DNA of 64,000 nt, taken from Pediococcus cellicola (GTDB lineage: Bacteria > Bacillota > Bacilli > Lactobacillales > Lactobacillaceae). The translations under genes and the position numbers were made by a program. This document shows, in pieces, positions 36,123-45,458 of the stretch; position 1 is the stretch's first letter; every line of letters begins with the position of its first letter. The notes below the pieces were generated by a model. The model was not told the origin of the DNA, did no database searches, and worked only from the letters and a program-made list of their open reading frames with translations. The stretch is from assembly GCF_001438655.1 (NCBI RefSeq), contig NZ_JQBR01000009.1:1-64000 (forward strand), in the 5' to 3' direction.

Positions 36123-37424
36123 CTATTTTTTGGAGCTCGCCTTATTTTTACGTAATCCCAAATAAAATGGTACCGCAATTAATAAGGCTCCAAACCCGAA
36201 TAATAATTGAGACACGTTTACTTGAATTAATAACCAGCCACTCACTAGAATCGCAACAACCGGAATGATCCAACCACCAGGTATTTTGAATGTTCTCGTC
36301 TGTTCTTTACGTGTGTATCTAAACACAATTACTGCCAAACAAGTTGGAATATACTGGGCGAATCTGGACACCACACTAATTTGTGCCAGTGTTTCGAACG
36401 TCCCTGACCAAGCAATTAAGAGCGAAATGGTGGCCGAAATAATGATTGCAACATATGGTGCATTCTTGCCATTTCGTTTACCGATAACAGCTGGCATAAT
36501 TCCATTTTCTGCCATTGCAACTCCAGAACGTGGGGTAATAAAGGACGAGGCCACACAAATACCGCCAATTGAAATGATGGTTCCTGCTGCCACCAAACTT
36601 GTGCCAAAGCTTCCCGCAATTTTGCCAAATGCTTCTTGAATTGGTGCAGTAGATGCCCCAAGATTTTGGCCCAAAATTCCAATTGAAACAACTTGCAACA
36701 GTACGTAAAATAACGTCACTAAACTAATGACTAACAAAATAGCTCGCGGTAAATTTTTTTCTGGCTTACGCATATCACCAGCCGCTACAACCAACCCTTC
36801 AAACCCGGTAAAAGCATAGAAGAGTAAAACTGCTGCTGCCGCAAATGAGCCACTTTGATAGTTACCACCTGGAAATAATGGCTGAAAATGACTACCATTA
36901 ATTGCAAAAAAACCAATGAGAACAAACAACACCAACGGGAACAATTTAGCAATAGTGACAATATTATTCACAATTTTAGAAATAGTTACACCGGAAATAT
37001 TCATTAGTGCCAACCCAATAATGACAATAGTAACAATCAGGTTTTTAGAAAATGTCGTATTCCAAGCTGGAATTATTCCTGACAGAGCCGTAGCAAAGGC
37101 AACCGCCATGGTTGCTTCCGCAATAATTCTGATAGCCCAAGTCACAAACCCAACTTCATAACCAATAAATTCGCCAAAAGCTGCTTTAGCATATATGTAC
37201 GGTCCCCCATTTACTTTAAACAAGGAGGCACACTCTGCAAAGCAAACCGTAATACTTGCAACAAGTAGGGCGTCGAAAATAAAAACACCAATACTTGCAG
37301 TTCCAATGAGTTTCATAGCTTGGTTAGGTAGCAAAAAAATTCCAGAGCCAATAATACCATTAATGCCTAAAAGGACAATACTCCAAAATCCCATCTTTTG
37401 TTTTTCTGTTTCCATTCGCGACAT
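36123..37424 (-). CDS. APC-family amino acid permease
   Basis: A 433-residue transporter with about twelve helices. The first helix carries the APC motif VLLGINGIIGSGIFLLP, and FYAFTGFEGLVVAAG lies mid-protein, with the LARLPRAI-like PEKNLPRAILL after it. Substrate unclear. The closest hint is the neighbouring gamma-glutamyl hydrolase gene 24 bases upstream on the same strand, which would fit import of glutamyl, polyamine or GABA-like compounds. AAGGAAGG lies just before the ATG at 37424; a second in-frame ATG is three codons in. Confidence 0.85.
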   Translation of the reverse strand: MSRMETEKQKMGFWSIVLLGINGIIGSGIFLLPNQAMKLIGTASIGVFIFDALLVASITVCFAECASLFKVNGGPYIYAKAAFGEFIGYEVGFVTWAIRIIAEATMAVAFATALSGIIPAWNTTFSKNLIVTIVIIGLALMNISGVTISKIVNNIVTIAKLFPLVLFVLIGFFAINGSHFQPLFPGGNYQSGSFAAAAVLLFYAFTGFEGLVVAAGDMRKPEKNLPRAILLVISLVTLFYVLLQVVSIGILGQNLGASTAPIQEAFGKIAGSFGTSLVAAGTIISIGGICVASSFITPRSGVAMAENGIMPAVIGKRNGKNAPYVAIIISATISLLIAWSGTFETLAQISVVSRFAQYIPTCLAVIVFRYTRKEQTRTFKIPGGWIIPVVAILVSGWLLIQVNVSQLLFGFGALLIAVPFYLGLRKNKASSKK

Positions 37425-37447
37425 TTCCTTCCTTTTTTACGATTTTT

Positions 37448-38176
37448 CTAAAACCGTTGACTACGTTTCACTAAATCCTTGAATAACGCCAACTGTTTTG
37501 GAAATTCCCGCCACATGTTTTCGGGATGCCATTGAACTGCCAAAATTTCAGCACCTTGTGTGGATTCAACCGCCTCAACCACTTGATCATCACTTTGAGC
37601 TGTCACTTCAAGCCCAACCGCCACCTTGCGTACAGCTTGATGATGGCGTGAGTTCACATAATCGCGGGTTGTATCAAGAATTTTCGTTATGCGACTGTGT
37701 TGCGCAATAGTCACATGATGGGTTGGAAACTCTCCAGGGGCGGCTTGTGCATGACGAATTTTGCAAGTTGGATCTTGCGCCGCCAAATCTTGAAAAACAG
37801 TTCCACCCATTGCCACATTGATCACTTGAAGACCTCGACAAATTCCAAAAATTGGTTTTTTCTCCTCAATCGTTGCCTTAATGAGTGCAATTTCGAACGC
37901 ATCACGTTTATAATATGTGCGCCCTATTTCTGGAATAGGTTCCTCCCCAAAAAAAGTCGGATCCACATCCGGTCCTCCAGGAATAATTAACCCATCGAAG
38001 GTTTTCACTAGTTCATGAGCAAGCTCAGGACTAGTATAAGGCAACACAATTGGTAAGCCTCCTGCTGCTAAAACGGCATCTACAGCACCTCTGGGAGCAA
38101 AATCAGCACGTCGTTCATTAATAATTTCGGAATCTGCAACGCGAATATCAGCAGTTATCGCAATAATTGGTTTCAT
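37448..38176 (-). CDS. Peptidase C26 / gamma-glutamyl-GABA hydrolase-like
   Basis: A 242-residue class I glutamine-amidotransferase-like hydrolase. Nucleophile elbow PIFGICRGLQVIN (Cys about 113), His/Glu in AVQWHPENMW (about 217-220), and start DIRVADSEIIN. Family members split gamma-glutamyl bonds, for example PuuD on gamma-glutamyl-GABA. It lies directly upstream of the APC permease and is likely co-transcribed, which suggests a linked uptake/degradation path. The substrate is inferred from context only. Confidence 0.85.
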   Translation of the reverse strand: MKPIIAITADIRVADSEIINERRADFAPRGAVDAVLAAGGLPIVLPYTSPELAHELVKTFDGLIIPGGPDVDPTFFGEEPIPEIGRTYYKRDAFEIALIKATIEEKKPIFGICRGLQVINVAMGGTVFQDLAAQDPTCKIRHAQAAPGEFPTHHVTIAQHSRITKILDTTRDYVNSRHHQAVRKVAVGLEVTAQSDDQVVEAVESTQGAEILAVQWHPENMWREFPKQLALFKDLVKRSQRF

Positions 38177-38311
38177 AGTTTAGCATTCCTTCCTCATTTT
38201 TTAATTCAATTTTAACAATATAACATTATTAGGAAGCTTTCTCAAGCTAAAAATAACCTTAGCAAATCTAGTCACTTTAAAAGTGTCATGCCACTATGCC
38301 AATTACCCAAA

Positions 38312-38341
38312 CAAAAAATCTCACCCCAGAAGGATGAGATA
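38312..38341 (-). terminator. Terminator of degV
   Basis: Stem ATCTCA-CC / GG-TGAGAT with the loop TTCT, then T6 on the minus strand. Confidence 0.75.
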
Positions 38342-38371
38342 CGTCATTTTCAATATTCATATATAAGGACT

Positions 38372-39247
38372 TTACTTTTCAATTTCCATTTTTTGCCAGT
38401 CTTTTCCCCAAATCACACCGACAATTTCTTCACCTGTATGTGACATAATGACGGGTCCTAGTTGATTGCTTTCAAATATGGCACTCGGAAAAGTTTCTTT
38501 TATCGTTTCTTCCCATTTTGAACTCAGCTCTCGGTCAATCCCATAGATAATTGAAACACGATAATCAGATTCTGCACGGTCCAAATCAGAATGCAGGTTT
38601 TCCAAAACTTTTTTGAGTGCTCGCTTACGTGTTCGCTCTTTACTTTGTACCACAATCTGACCATTCTCATTCATATCCAAAATTGGTTTGATTCGCAACA
38701 AATTGCCCATAATTGCAGACCGATTTGTGATTCGGCCTGAACGCATCAAAAAACTTAAGTTATCGACCATGAAGTCAACTTTGGTACTTTCACGCAGCCG
38801 TTCTAAATAAGGGACAATCTCATCGCCAGTTTTACCCTCGCGACGTAATTTTGCTGCCAACAAGACCATATTAGCTTCCCCTTGGCTCGTCATTCGTGAG
38901 TCAAACGGAATGATATGTATCTCATCAATCGTTTTGGCATATTCAGTCAGATTATTTATAAAACTTGTGATCCCGCTAGATAGATGAATACAAATCACTT
39001 CATCATACTTTTCAGCAATTAATTTATCAAACACCTTTTGCATTTGTCCCAATGTAATTTGTGTGGTAGACGGCATCAGGCCAGAATTCTGAAGCTTCTC
39101 ATGAAAGAGTTGATCATCGATATCAATATTTTCCAGGAAAGTTTCTTGACCAAAAATAACTGTAATTGGCACAACAATCACATCATTTTCTTTGACCTGT
39201 TGCGCAGTTAAATAGGCTGAACTATCCGTTACAATTGCTGTTTTCAT
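38372..39247 (-). CDS. DegV-family fatty-acid-binding protein
   Basis: A 291-residue soluble protein. It starts MKTAIVTDSSAYLT and has the DegV signature: the conserved Thr/Ser pair PSTTQIT (about 57-63), HLSSGITSF (about 80), DSRMTSQGEANMV and SFLMRSGRIT. DegV proteins bind fatty acids and, in Staphylococcus and others, feed the FakA fatty-acid kinase (FakB role). Whether this is a FakB is plausible but not shown. Single gene. Confidence 0.9.
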   Translation of the reverse strand: MKTAIVTDSSAYLTAQQVKENDVIVVPITVIFGQETFLENIDIDDQLFHEKLQNSGLMPSTTQITLGQMQKVFDKLIAEKYDEVICIHLSSGITSFINNLTEYAKTIDEIHIIPFDSRMTSQGEANMVLLAAKLRREGKTGDEIVPYLERLRESTKVDFMVDNLSFLMRSGRITNRSAIMGNLLRIKPILDMNENGQIVVQSKERTRKRALKKVLENLHSDLDRAESDYRVSIIYGIDRELSSKWEETIKETFPSAIFESNQLGPVIMSHTGEEIVGVIWGKDWQKMEIEK

Positions 39248-39486
39248 AGATTTCTCCTCATCGTTTGGATACTTTTAGTATAAAGAGTTATTTAAGAATA
39301 GCAACTCAAATCTTTCACGCAGCGCAGAAAACTAAATTTATATACTTTTAGTACATAATCAAGTTTAGAAACAATATTAATCTATCATATGACACAACAA
39401 GCACACATCAATATTGAAATGCCATTGTGAGATCGCTACCAACTGCGCTATAATAGCTTTATTGAGAAGAAGAAGGGATTAATCAA

Positions 39487-40467
39487 ATGAACTATGAGCC
39501 AGACAAGGATTACCTAAGTATTGATATCGGTGCTACTTATACGAAGTACGCCCTTATTGATCATGGGGGCAACCTAAAGGTGAAGTCCCAATTTAATACC
39601 CCACGTGATAGTGTGGATACTTTTTTAAAAAAAATCTATGATGTTATTAATGAAGTCCTTCCTAATATCAAGGGGGTTGCTTTTAGTGTGCCTGGCCGGA
39701 TCGACCAAAAAGCACAAATTATTTATCATGGCGGTGCACTGCCCATGTTGCATGGCCTCAGCCTCAGCAAGATTATTAATCATCGTTATGACTTACCGGT
39801 GGGCATGGAAAATAGTGGTAAATCAGCAGCTCTTGCAGAACTATGGTTAGGCAATTTGAAGGGCATCCATAATGGCGCGGCAATTATTTTGGGAAATGCA
39901 GTCGATGGTGGCATTATTTTAAATGACCAGCTGTGGCATGGATCTAATGCACAAGGCGGTAATCTCAGCTTTATGTTATCCCAAATAAATGGGGAACCTG
40001 AAAATCCCGATAATTTAATGTTTTCAGCTGCCTCTGCTGTTAAAATGATTAATGGCATTGCTGAAAAACTCGATTTTGCCGATCGTAATGATGGGATGCG
40101 CGTATTTAAAGCCATCCAAAATGGGGAACCAGTCGCTCGTGAATTTTTCGAACAATACTGTCGCCGAATTGCTTACATGATTGTTAACATTCAAGCTGTC
40201 CTAGATCTTAGTCGGTTTGTTATTGGTGGGGGTATTAGTAGCGAAAGTATTCTTGTTCCTGAAATTAAGCACCAACTTCAACTGCTTCGTGATGAAAATT
40301 CGTTATTACGTAAAACTGTGGCTGTCCCTGAGATTTTAACTGCTCGCTTTAAAAGCGATGCCAATCTGTATGGTGCCCTTTACAACCTTTTATCCCGCTT
40401 AAATGATAAAGAATTGATTCCAGAAACCGATTCTGATAAGGACGACAATTCTAACCACAAAAACTAG
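39487..40467 (+). CDS. ROK-family protein lacking the usual zinc motif
   Basis: A 326-residue ATP-grasp-free sugar-kinase fold protein. The phosphate loop DIGATYTKYALID (about 13-25), GVAFSVPGRID, NSGKSAALAELWLG and the adenosine region IGGGISS (about 247) identify it. The zinc site CXCGXXGC normally found near residue 175 is absent: the region reads GGNLSFMLSQINGEPENP. This is typical of the BglK-like subgroup, so a beta-glucoside or other sugar kinase is possible. The C terminus has an acidic/Asn tail. GAAGGG lies before the ATG. Confidence 0.8.
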   Translation: MNYEPDKDYLSIDIGATYTKYALIDHGGNLKVKSQFNTPRDSVDTFLKKIYDVINEVLPNIKGVAFSVPGRIDQKAQIIYHGGALPMLHGLSLSKIINHRYDLPVGMENSGKSAALAELWLGNLKGIHNGAAIILGNAVDGGIILNDQLWHGSNAQGGNLSFMLSQINGEPENPDNLMFSAASAVKMINGIAEKLDFADRNDGMRVFKAIQNGEPVAREFFEQYCRRIAYMIVNIQAVLDLSRFVIGGGISSESILVPEIKHQLQLLRDENSLLRKTVAVPEILTARFKSDANLYGALYNLLSRLNDKELIPETDSDKDDNSNHKN

Positions 40468-40477
40468 CGTTTAAACA

Positions 40478-40517
40478 CAAAAAAGAGAGACTGGGGAACC
40501 CCCAGCCTCTCTTTTGG
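40478..40517. terminator. Bidirectional terminator
   Basis: AAAGAGAG-CTGGGG / CCCCAG-CTCTCTTT stem with a 2-3-nt loop, T4 on the plus side and A-rich on the other side. Separates the ROK gene from the convergent hypothetical gene. Confidence 0.85.
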
Positions 40518-40543
40518 TATCTTACGATTCAAAAACGGTCTAG

Positions 40544-41068
40544 TTAATCACTCAACACTGTTTGTTCAATACTTAAAATGGCAATCCGAATAATAGCTAA
40601 ATTCACATTTTTTTCGGTATCATCGTCCAATTCCAAATATTGACTTACATATTTGTCTAGTTCTTTGTACACACTACTTGCTTCTATTTCGGAATCCGAG
40701 GCGTCCTGATACGTACGCAACATCTTTTGGATTTCATCTTTTTCAACTGCATCTGAAAAATCAGTGACAACTCCAGCTCCATCGTACATTTCAATTAAAC
40801 TGGTATCTGGATTAATATCCAAATAAAAGTCCGATAATGGCGTTTCAATCAAGAAAAATCCTAAGTCGCTATAGTTATCAGCATGAATGACTGCTCCACC
40901 TTGGTCCCCGCGATCAATAAAAACATAATAGTTATGTTGATCTTTACTTTTCACAAAGTAATCGACTCCAGTTAAATGAGGTAATTTTTGGATAATACTA
41001 TCTTCATTAACCTGGATTGCATGTCCGGTTTCGTTGATCTGTGCTAACGTTGGATATTGGTAAAGCAT
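40544..41068 (-). CDS. Hypothetical protein, 174 residues
   Basis: I do not recognise this family. The product is acidic and soluble with no signal peptide. The first two thirds look like a mixed alpha/beta domain (NYYVFIDRGDQGGAVIHADN, LGFFLIETPL) and the last 60 residues are acidic helices (KMLRTYQDASDSEIEASS). A good ribosome site (GGGAGG) supports translation. It lies downstream of the alpha-glucosidase with which it may share control; it is about 80 bases away on the other side of that gene's end. No homologue comes to mind. Confidence 0.7.
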   Translation of the reverse strand: MLYQYPTLAQINETGHAIQVNEDSIIQKLPHLTGVDYFVKSKDQHNYYVFIDRGDQGGAVIHADNYSDLGFFLIETPLSDFYLDINPDTSLIEMYDGAGVVTDFSDAVEKDEIQKMLRTYQDASDSEIEASSVYKELDKYVSQYLELDDDTEKNVNLAIIRIAILSIEQTVLSD

Positions 41069-41148
41069 TCTAAACCTCCCACACTGAATATTCAGTGATT
41101 TTCAATTCATAGGATTCATTATACAACTAATTGGCATAAATGCATGTC

Positions 41149-42810
41149 CTACTGAATTAAATAAACTTTACATTCATATGGACGAAGTGTTTCATTTTGA
41201 TCATCCGCATAATTGCCAATCAATTCTACCTTATTACTTTGTTGACTTAACTCATACCATCGCTGGACCGTTCTCTGGGTAAAATTACTAATGACAAGTA
41301 AGTCCTGATCCCCAAAATGACGTGTATATGCCCAGACCTGGTCATCATCAGGATCTAATAATTGATAATCGCCATACACTATAATGTCATATTGCCGGCG
41401 CAACTGATTCATTTTGCGATAAAAATTAAAGACCGAATTTTCATCATCAATAGCTTGCTTAGCATTAATTTTTTTAAAATTTGTATTTACGGCTAACCAT
41501 GGTGTTCCCTGGGTAAAACCTGCATTTTCACTTTCATCCCACTGCATAGGCGTGCGGGCATTATCACGCGAAGAATGTCTAAGATCGTTTAACATTTCTT
41601 GGGAGGAGACTAACTGCTTTTGATCCACTAACTCATGATAAGCATTAAGGCTTTCAATATCTTGATATTGATCTAACGTTCGAAATTTGGCATTTGTCAT
41701 TCCTAACTCTTCACCCTGGTAGATATACGGGGTTCCCTGCATAAAATGTAAAGTTGCGCCAAGCATTTTTGCAGAAACCACGCGATACTTAGCTTGGTCG
41801 TTGCCAAATCGTGACACAACACGTGGTTGATCATGATTATTCCAATACAAGGCATTCCAAGCTTTACCCTCTAAATCAGTTTGCCATTTAGACATGACTT
41901 GCTTTAAGTCCGTCAACTTCACACGATTCGTGCTCCACTTACCTATTTCAGGATTATCATTGGCATCAAGCCCCATATGTTCAAACTGGAAGACCATCTC
42001 TAATTCGTGGCTATCAAATCCAGTATACCGAATGGCATCCCGCGTCGTTGCATTCGGTGTTTCACCAACCGTCATTACGTCGTAGTGTGATAAAACCGCT
42101 TCATTCATTTCTTTCAGGTAGTCATGCACGTGAGGCCCATTTGCTGCTAAATTTTGCTGTCCCGCACTCTTTACGTCCGGAAGACCCTCCGGCTTGGAAA
42201 TTAAATTAATGACATCCATCCGAAACCCATCTACGCCTTTGTCTAACCAGAAACGCATAATGTCAAAAACAGAATGCCGCACATTGGGGTTATCCCAATT
42301 TAAATCTGGTTGTTTTTTGGAAAACAAGTGTAAATAATATTGTTCCGTTTTTTTGTCATATTGCCAGGCAGAACCGCCAAAAGCACTTTGCCAATTATTA
42401 GGCGCTTCGTCATTTTTGGGATCGCGCCAAATATAATAGTCACGATAGGCGTTACTACGGTCTTTTCGACTTTCTACAAACCACTGATGCTCGTCAGAAG
42501 TATGATTAACAACTAAGTCCATCATGATTTTTAACCCCATTTGATGTGCTTGAGTTAAAAGACGGTCAAAATCCGCCATACTGCCAAATTCTTTCATGAT
42601 TTTTTGATAGTCGGCGATGTCATACCCATTATCATCATTGGGTGATTGATAAATTGGATTTAACCAAATCACGTCAGCACCCAATTTCTTAATGTACGTC
42701 AAGTGTTGTGTGACCCCATTTAAATCACCAATACCATCATTATTCGTGTCTTGAAAACTACGCGGATAAACTTGATAGACAACCGCTTCTTGCCACCAAT
42801 GTTTTTCCAT
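41149..42810 (-). CDS. GH13 alpha-glucosidase (oligo-1,6-glucosidase type)
   Basis: A 553-residue cytoplasmic glycoside hydrolase. GH13 motifs: DLVVNHTSDEH (region I, about 97), DGFRMDVIN with nucleophile Asp (about 199), VGETPN with acid/base Glu (about 253), and NNHDQPR with Asp (about 325). It matches oligo-1,6-glucosidase/alpha-glucosidase in length and in KMMLDLVVNHTS pattern. The ATG at 42810 is eight bases after GGGAG. It has its own promoter with an operator-like core (described separately) and so belongs to the maltose regulon by signal. Confidence 0.92.
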   Translation of the reverse strand: MEKHWWQEAVVYQVYPRSFQDTNNDGIGDLNGVTQHLTYIKKLGADVIWLNPIYQSPNDDNGYDIADYQKIMKEFGSMADFDRLLTQAHQMGLKIMMDLVVNHTSDEHQWFVESRKDRSNAYRDYYIWRDPKNDEAPNNWQSAFGGSAWQYDKKTEQYYLHLFSKKQPDLNWDNPNVRHSVFDIMRFWLDKGVDGFRMDVINLISKPEGLPDVKSAGQQNLAANGPHVHDYLKEMNEAVLSHYDVMTVGETPNATTRDAIRYTGFDSHELEMVFQFEHMGLDANDNPEIGKWSTNRVKLTDLKQVMSKWQTDLEGKAWNALYWNNHDQPRVVSRFGNDQAKYRVVSAKMLGATLHFMQGTPYIYQGEELGMTNAKFRTLDQYQDIESLNAYHELVDQKQLVSSQEMLNDLRHSSRDNARTPMQWDESENAGFTQGTPWLAVNTNFKKINAKQAIDDENSVFNFYRKMNQLRRQYDIIVYGDYQLLDPDDDQVWAYTRHFGDQDLLVISNFTQRTVQRWYELSQQSNKVELIGNYADDQNETLRPYECKVYLIQ

Positions 42811-42853
42811 AAACAAAACTCCCATCTAAAAATCTGAATTTGTCTTTAACTTC

Positions 42854-42882
42854 ATTATGACCGGTTACGGAATCTGTTTCAA
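42854..42882 (-). promoter_or_regulatory. Promoter of GH13 alpha-glucosidase with ACCGGT core
   Basis: -35 TTGAAA (42882-42877), 17 bases, -10 CATAAT (42859-42854). The spacer contains GTAACCGGT, sharing the ACCGGT core with the TGTTACCGGTAACA palindrome in front of the ABC operon. The dyad is degenerate here. Confidence 0.7.
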
Positions 42883-42897
42883 TCTTCCCGATTATTA

Positions 42898-43572
42898 CTA
42901 AATTAACGAAATAATATTATTGAACATGTGCAGCCCAATATTGTAACGGATGTCTTTTGTATAAGCGTACGTGATCGCTAACAACCAGCCCATTAACGCG
43001 TATACAAACCAGCTCAATAAGCTGCTCACATCATGGACGGCCCCAAAAATGGCACCGCTCAAAAAAACACCCAGCAACCGAATTCGTTTGTCCTCAGAAT
43101 TAAAAAACCAATTAAAGAACAAACCTCGAAATAAAAGTTCTTCAATAATCGGACCAAAAATAACAGCGTCTAAGCCCATCCACCATGGAATAGCTCTGGC
43201 GAAGGCCATTACTGTTTCTTGATTTTCGGATTCTGGTAAAGCACTCATTCGACTTAACCAAATTTGTAAAGCCAAAAAAAGAATCCATAAAATCAAAATG
43301 ATTCCCATAAAAATCCCGATTTTTTTGGTTAGTTTTGTTCGACCAAAATGAGCTGGATTATCCGTTTTTAATTGCGTGGTATACATTTGGATAAATAAGA
43401 CCAACATGAAGCCCATCGTAATTAGATACATCACGAACGCTACTGACACAAAAATTGGATTATTCGGTAATTGATAAGCAAGTCCAAGTGGCAGTGTACT
43501 AATTTGATAAACAAAGAACATTCCAATAAATTTTAAAATGTTAAAAAATAATTGTTGCCAGTTTACTTTCAT
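42898..43572 (-). CDS. CPBP-family membrane metalloprotease
   Basis: A 224-residue membrane protein with about six or seven helices. The zinc motif EELLFRGLFFNW (Glu-Glu about 150 and Arg about 155) and the downstream AIFGAVHD and HMFNNII motifs are all present. CPBP proteases (CAAX/bacteriocin-processing type) process membrane or exported proteins. No bacteriocin gene was found next to it. Single gene. Confidence 0.88.
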   Translation of the reverse strand: MKVNWQQLFFNILKFIGMFFVYQISTLPLGLAYQLPNNPIFVSVAFVMYLITMGFMLVLFIQMYTTQLKTDNPAHFGRTKLTKKIGIFMGIILILWILFLALQIWLSRMSALPESENQETVMAFARAIPWWMGLDAVIFGPIIEELLFRGLFFNWFFNSEDKRIRLLGVFLSGAIFGAVHDVSSLLSWFVYALMGWLLAITYAYTKDIRYNIGLHMFNNIISLI

Positions 43573-43685
43573 GAGAGCTCCCCCAATGCATTCAATATGC
43601 CTTTTAGTTTAAGCGTTACCACCCACAAACGCAACTTTACACCATCATTTTAATCTATTTAAAGTTAAGGTCGTTTCTTTCTTAT

Positions 43686-43699
43686 TGAAAACGTTTGCG
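43686..43699 (+). promoter_or_regulatory. cre-like site upstream of galM
   Basis: TGAAAACGTTTGCG, differing from the cre consensus only at the last base or two. It lies about 40 bases before the galM start. Confidence 0.6.
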
Positions 43700-43737
43700 G
43701 TATGCTTAAACTATAGAGATAAATGGAGGACTTTAAC

Positions 43738-44745
43738 ATGGAAATTAATCAACAAATTCACAATCAAGCCACATGGTTCACCTTAACCAATGACCACAAC
43801 GTTTCTGTGATTATTAGTGATTTTGGTGCCACAGTCGTTGCAATCAATACGCCTGATAAAAATGGTCACGTGGCAAATATTACTTTGGGTTTCATGCATT
43901 CCCATTCCTACTTGCAGCACCATGATTACTTTGGCGCTACTGTGGCTCGCGTGGCCGGCCGACTTGCTAATGCTTCTTGGCAAGGCCACCAACTCGACAT
44001 TAATAGTACCCCCAATCATATGCATGGTGGTGAACACCCTTCCCTTAGTTATACTCATTGGAACTTGATCAAATTAATCAAAACTGATTCACAAATTGGT
44101 GTCGTACTCCGTTATATTAGTCCTGCCGGTGAAAACGGCTACCCTGGTCGGCTTTCAATTTCTGCTATGTTTGTTTTAGATCAAAAAAACAAATTTACCA
44201 TTACCTATTTTGGCAACACTTCTGAAACAACCTTATTTAACCCGACAACCCATATCTACTTTAATTTATCGGGCAATGCACATGCCGTTGTAGACAACCA
44301 CGAAATCCGAATTAATGCCGATACTATTGCCGAAACCGATGCTAACAAGCTGCCCACTGGAAAGTTCTTGTCTGTCGCTGATATGCCGTATGATTTTCGC
44401 CAACCTCAAAACCTCGGTTTGGCTCTCAGTAAGTTACCTAACGGACTGGACACACCTTTCAAACTCAATCCACAAAGTTCATTGCAGCCACAACTAAGCT
44501 TGAAAGATCCAGAATCAGGAAGAAAACTGGGAATTCACACAAATGCCAATTCTTTTATTGTCTTTTCCACAACTGGTTTTGAAGGTGACTTTTTAGTTGA
44601 TGGGACTCGCAAAATGACTTCTCAGTTAGGGCTTGCAATTGAACCACAAATGCTGCCAGATGCGCCCAACCATCCTAATTTTGGCAATATTGTGATCACA
44701 CCAGATAATCCCATGATTTATCAAACAGCTTACACCTTAAATTAA
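43738..44745 (+). CDS. galM: Aldose 1-epimerase (mutarotase)
   Basis: Interconverts alpha and beta anomers of aldoses, here useful between maltose phosphorylase and glucokinase. The 335-residue product has the galactose-mutarotase pattern: ATVVAINTPDKNG, GRLANASWQGHQLD, HGGEHPSL, the conserved His in PTTHIYFNLSGN, and AIEPQMLPDAPN near the C terminus. The ATG at 43738 follows GGAGGA; the upstream in-frame ATG overlaps the ribosome site. It converges on pgmB, with a terminator between them. Confidence 0.92.
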   Translation: MEINQQIHNQATWFTLTNDHNVSVIISDFGATVVAINTPDKNGHVANITLGFMHSHSYLQHHDYFGATVARVAGRLANASWQGHQLDINSTPNHMHGGEHPSLSYTHWNLIKLIKTDSQIGVVLRYISPAGENGYPGRLSISAMFVLDQKNKFTITYFGNTSETTLFNPTTHIYFNLSGNAHAVVDNHEIRINADTIAETDANKLPTGKFLSVADMPYDFRQPQNLGLALSKLPNGLDTPFKLNPQSSLQPQLSLKDPESGRKLGIHTNANSFIVFSTTGFEGDFLVDGTRKMTSQLGLAIEPQMLPDAPNHPNFGNIVITPDNPMIYQTAYTLN

Positions 44746-44754
44746 ATTGTATTT

Positions 44755-44801
44755 CAAAAAAATGAAGTTGTGATTTTTTCAACCACAACTTCATTTTTTA
44801 T
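44755..44801. terminator. Terminator between galM and pgmB
   Basis: Perfect 14-bp stem AAATGAAGTTGTG / CACAACTTCATTT with about 10-nt loop and T6; serves both convergent genes. Confidence 0.9.
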
Positions 44802-45457
44802 TTTTCAAATGCTTGTTTCAAGACTGAATAAGTCAGCTCACTGGTGTTGCCCACAACACTGTCTGCCTCATGCAGTTCGTTAGCATCGCCCACACCAACT
44901 GCCACGGCACCCGCTGCTTTGATAGCTTCCACGCCAGCTTTGGCATCTTCAATCCCCACACATTGCTGAGGTGTCAAATGAATTTGGTTAGCCGCTTCAA
45001 TAAAAATATCTGGAGCTGGCTTGCCATGTTTCACTTTTGCTGGATTGGCAATGGCATCAAATTGTTGTTTCAACCCTAACTTTTCAAGAATAAACGGCGC
45101 ATTTTTACTTGCAGAAGCAACCGACAATTTCACATGGTTAGCTGCCAATTCGTCCAGTAAATTTTCAATTCCAGGTAGAATATCGGCCTGCGTCAACTTG
45201 CTGATCTCATTTAAATACAACTCATTTTTAGTCTGAGCAAGTTCATTAACTTCTTCAGCTGTATACTCATTCTTCATCCCAGCAAATTTCAAGATTCGAT
45301 TCATAGAATCAATCCGGCTAATGCCTTTCAAGTCACTCTCAAAACTGGCCGGCAGGGTCACATTCAATTTTTCTTTGGCCAAACGACTCCACGCTTTAAA
45401 ATGAAATCTTGCCGTGTCCGTAATTACACCATCCAAATCAAATAGGACACCTTGCAT
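44798..45457 (-). CDS. pgmB: beta-Phosphoglucomutase
   Basis: Converts beta-glucose 1-phosphate, the product of maltose phosphorylase, to glucose 6-phosphate. The 219-residue HAD enzyme has DLDGVITDTA (Asp about 8 and 10), KGISRIDSM, SASKNAPFILEKL and IEDAKAGVEAIKAAG. The ATG at 45457 begins two bases after the mapA stop, with GGAGG inside the end of mapA, so the two are translationally coupled. Confidence 0.94.
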   Translation of the reverse strand: MQGVLFDLDGVITDTARFHFKAWSRLAKEKLNVTLPASFESDLKGISRIDSMNRILKFAGMKNEYTAEEVNELAQTKNELYLNEISKLTQADILPGIENLLDELAANHVKLSVASASKNAPFILEKLGLKQQFDAIANPAKVKHGKPAPDIFIEAANQIHLTPQQCVGIEDAKAGVEAIKAAGAVAVGVGDANELHEADSVVGNTSELTYSVLKQAFEK

Positions 45458-45458
45458 G

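Noticed and set aside
37697-37990. 97-residue plus-strand ORF
   Set aside because: Antisense to the peptidase C26 gene, no ribosome site.
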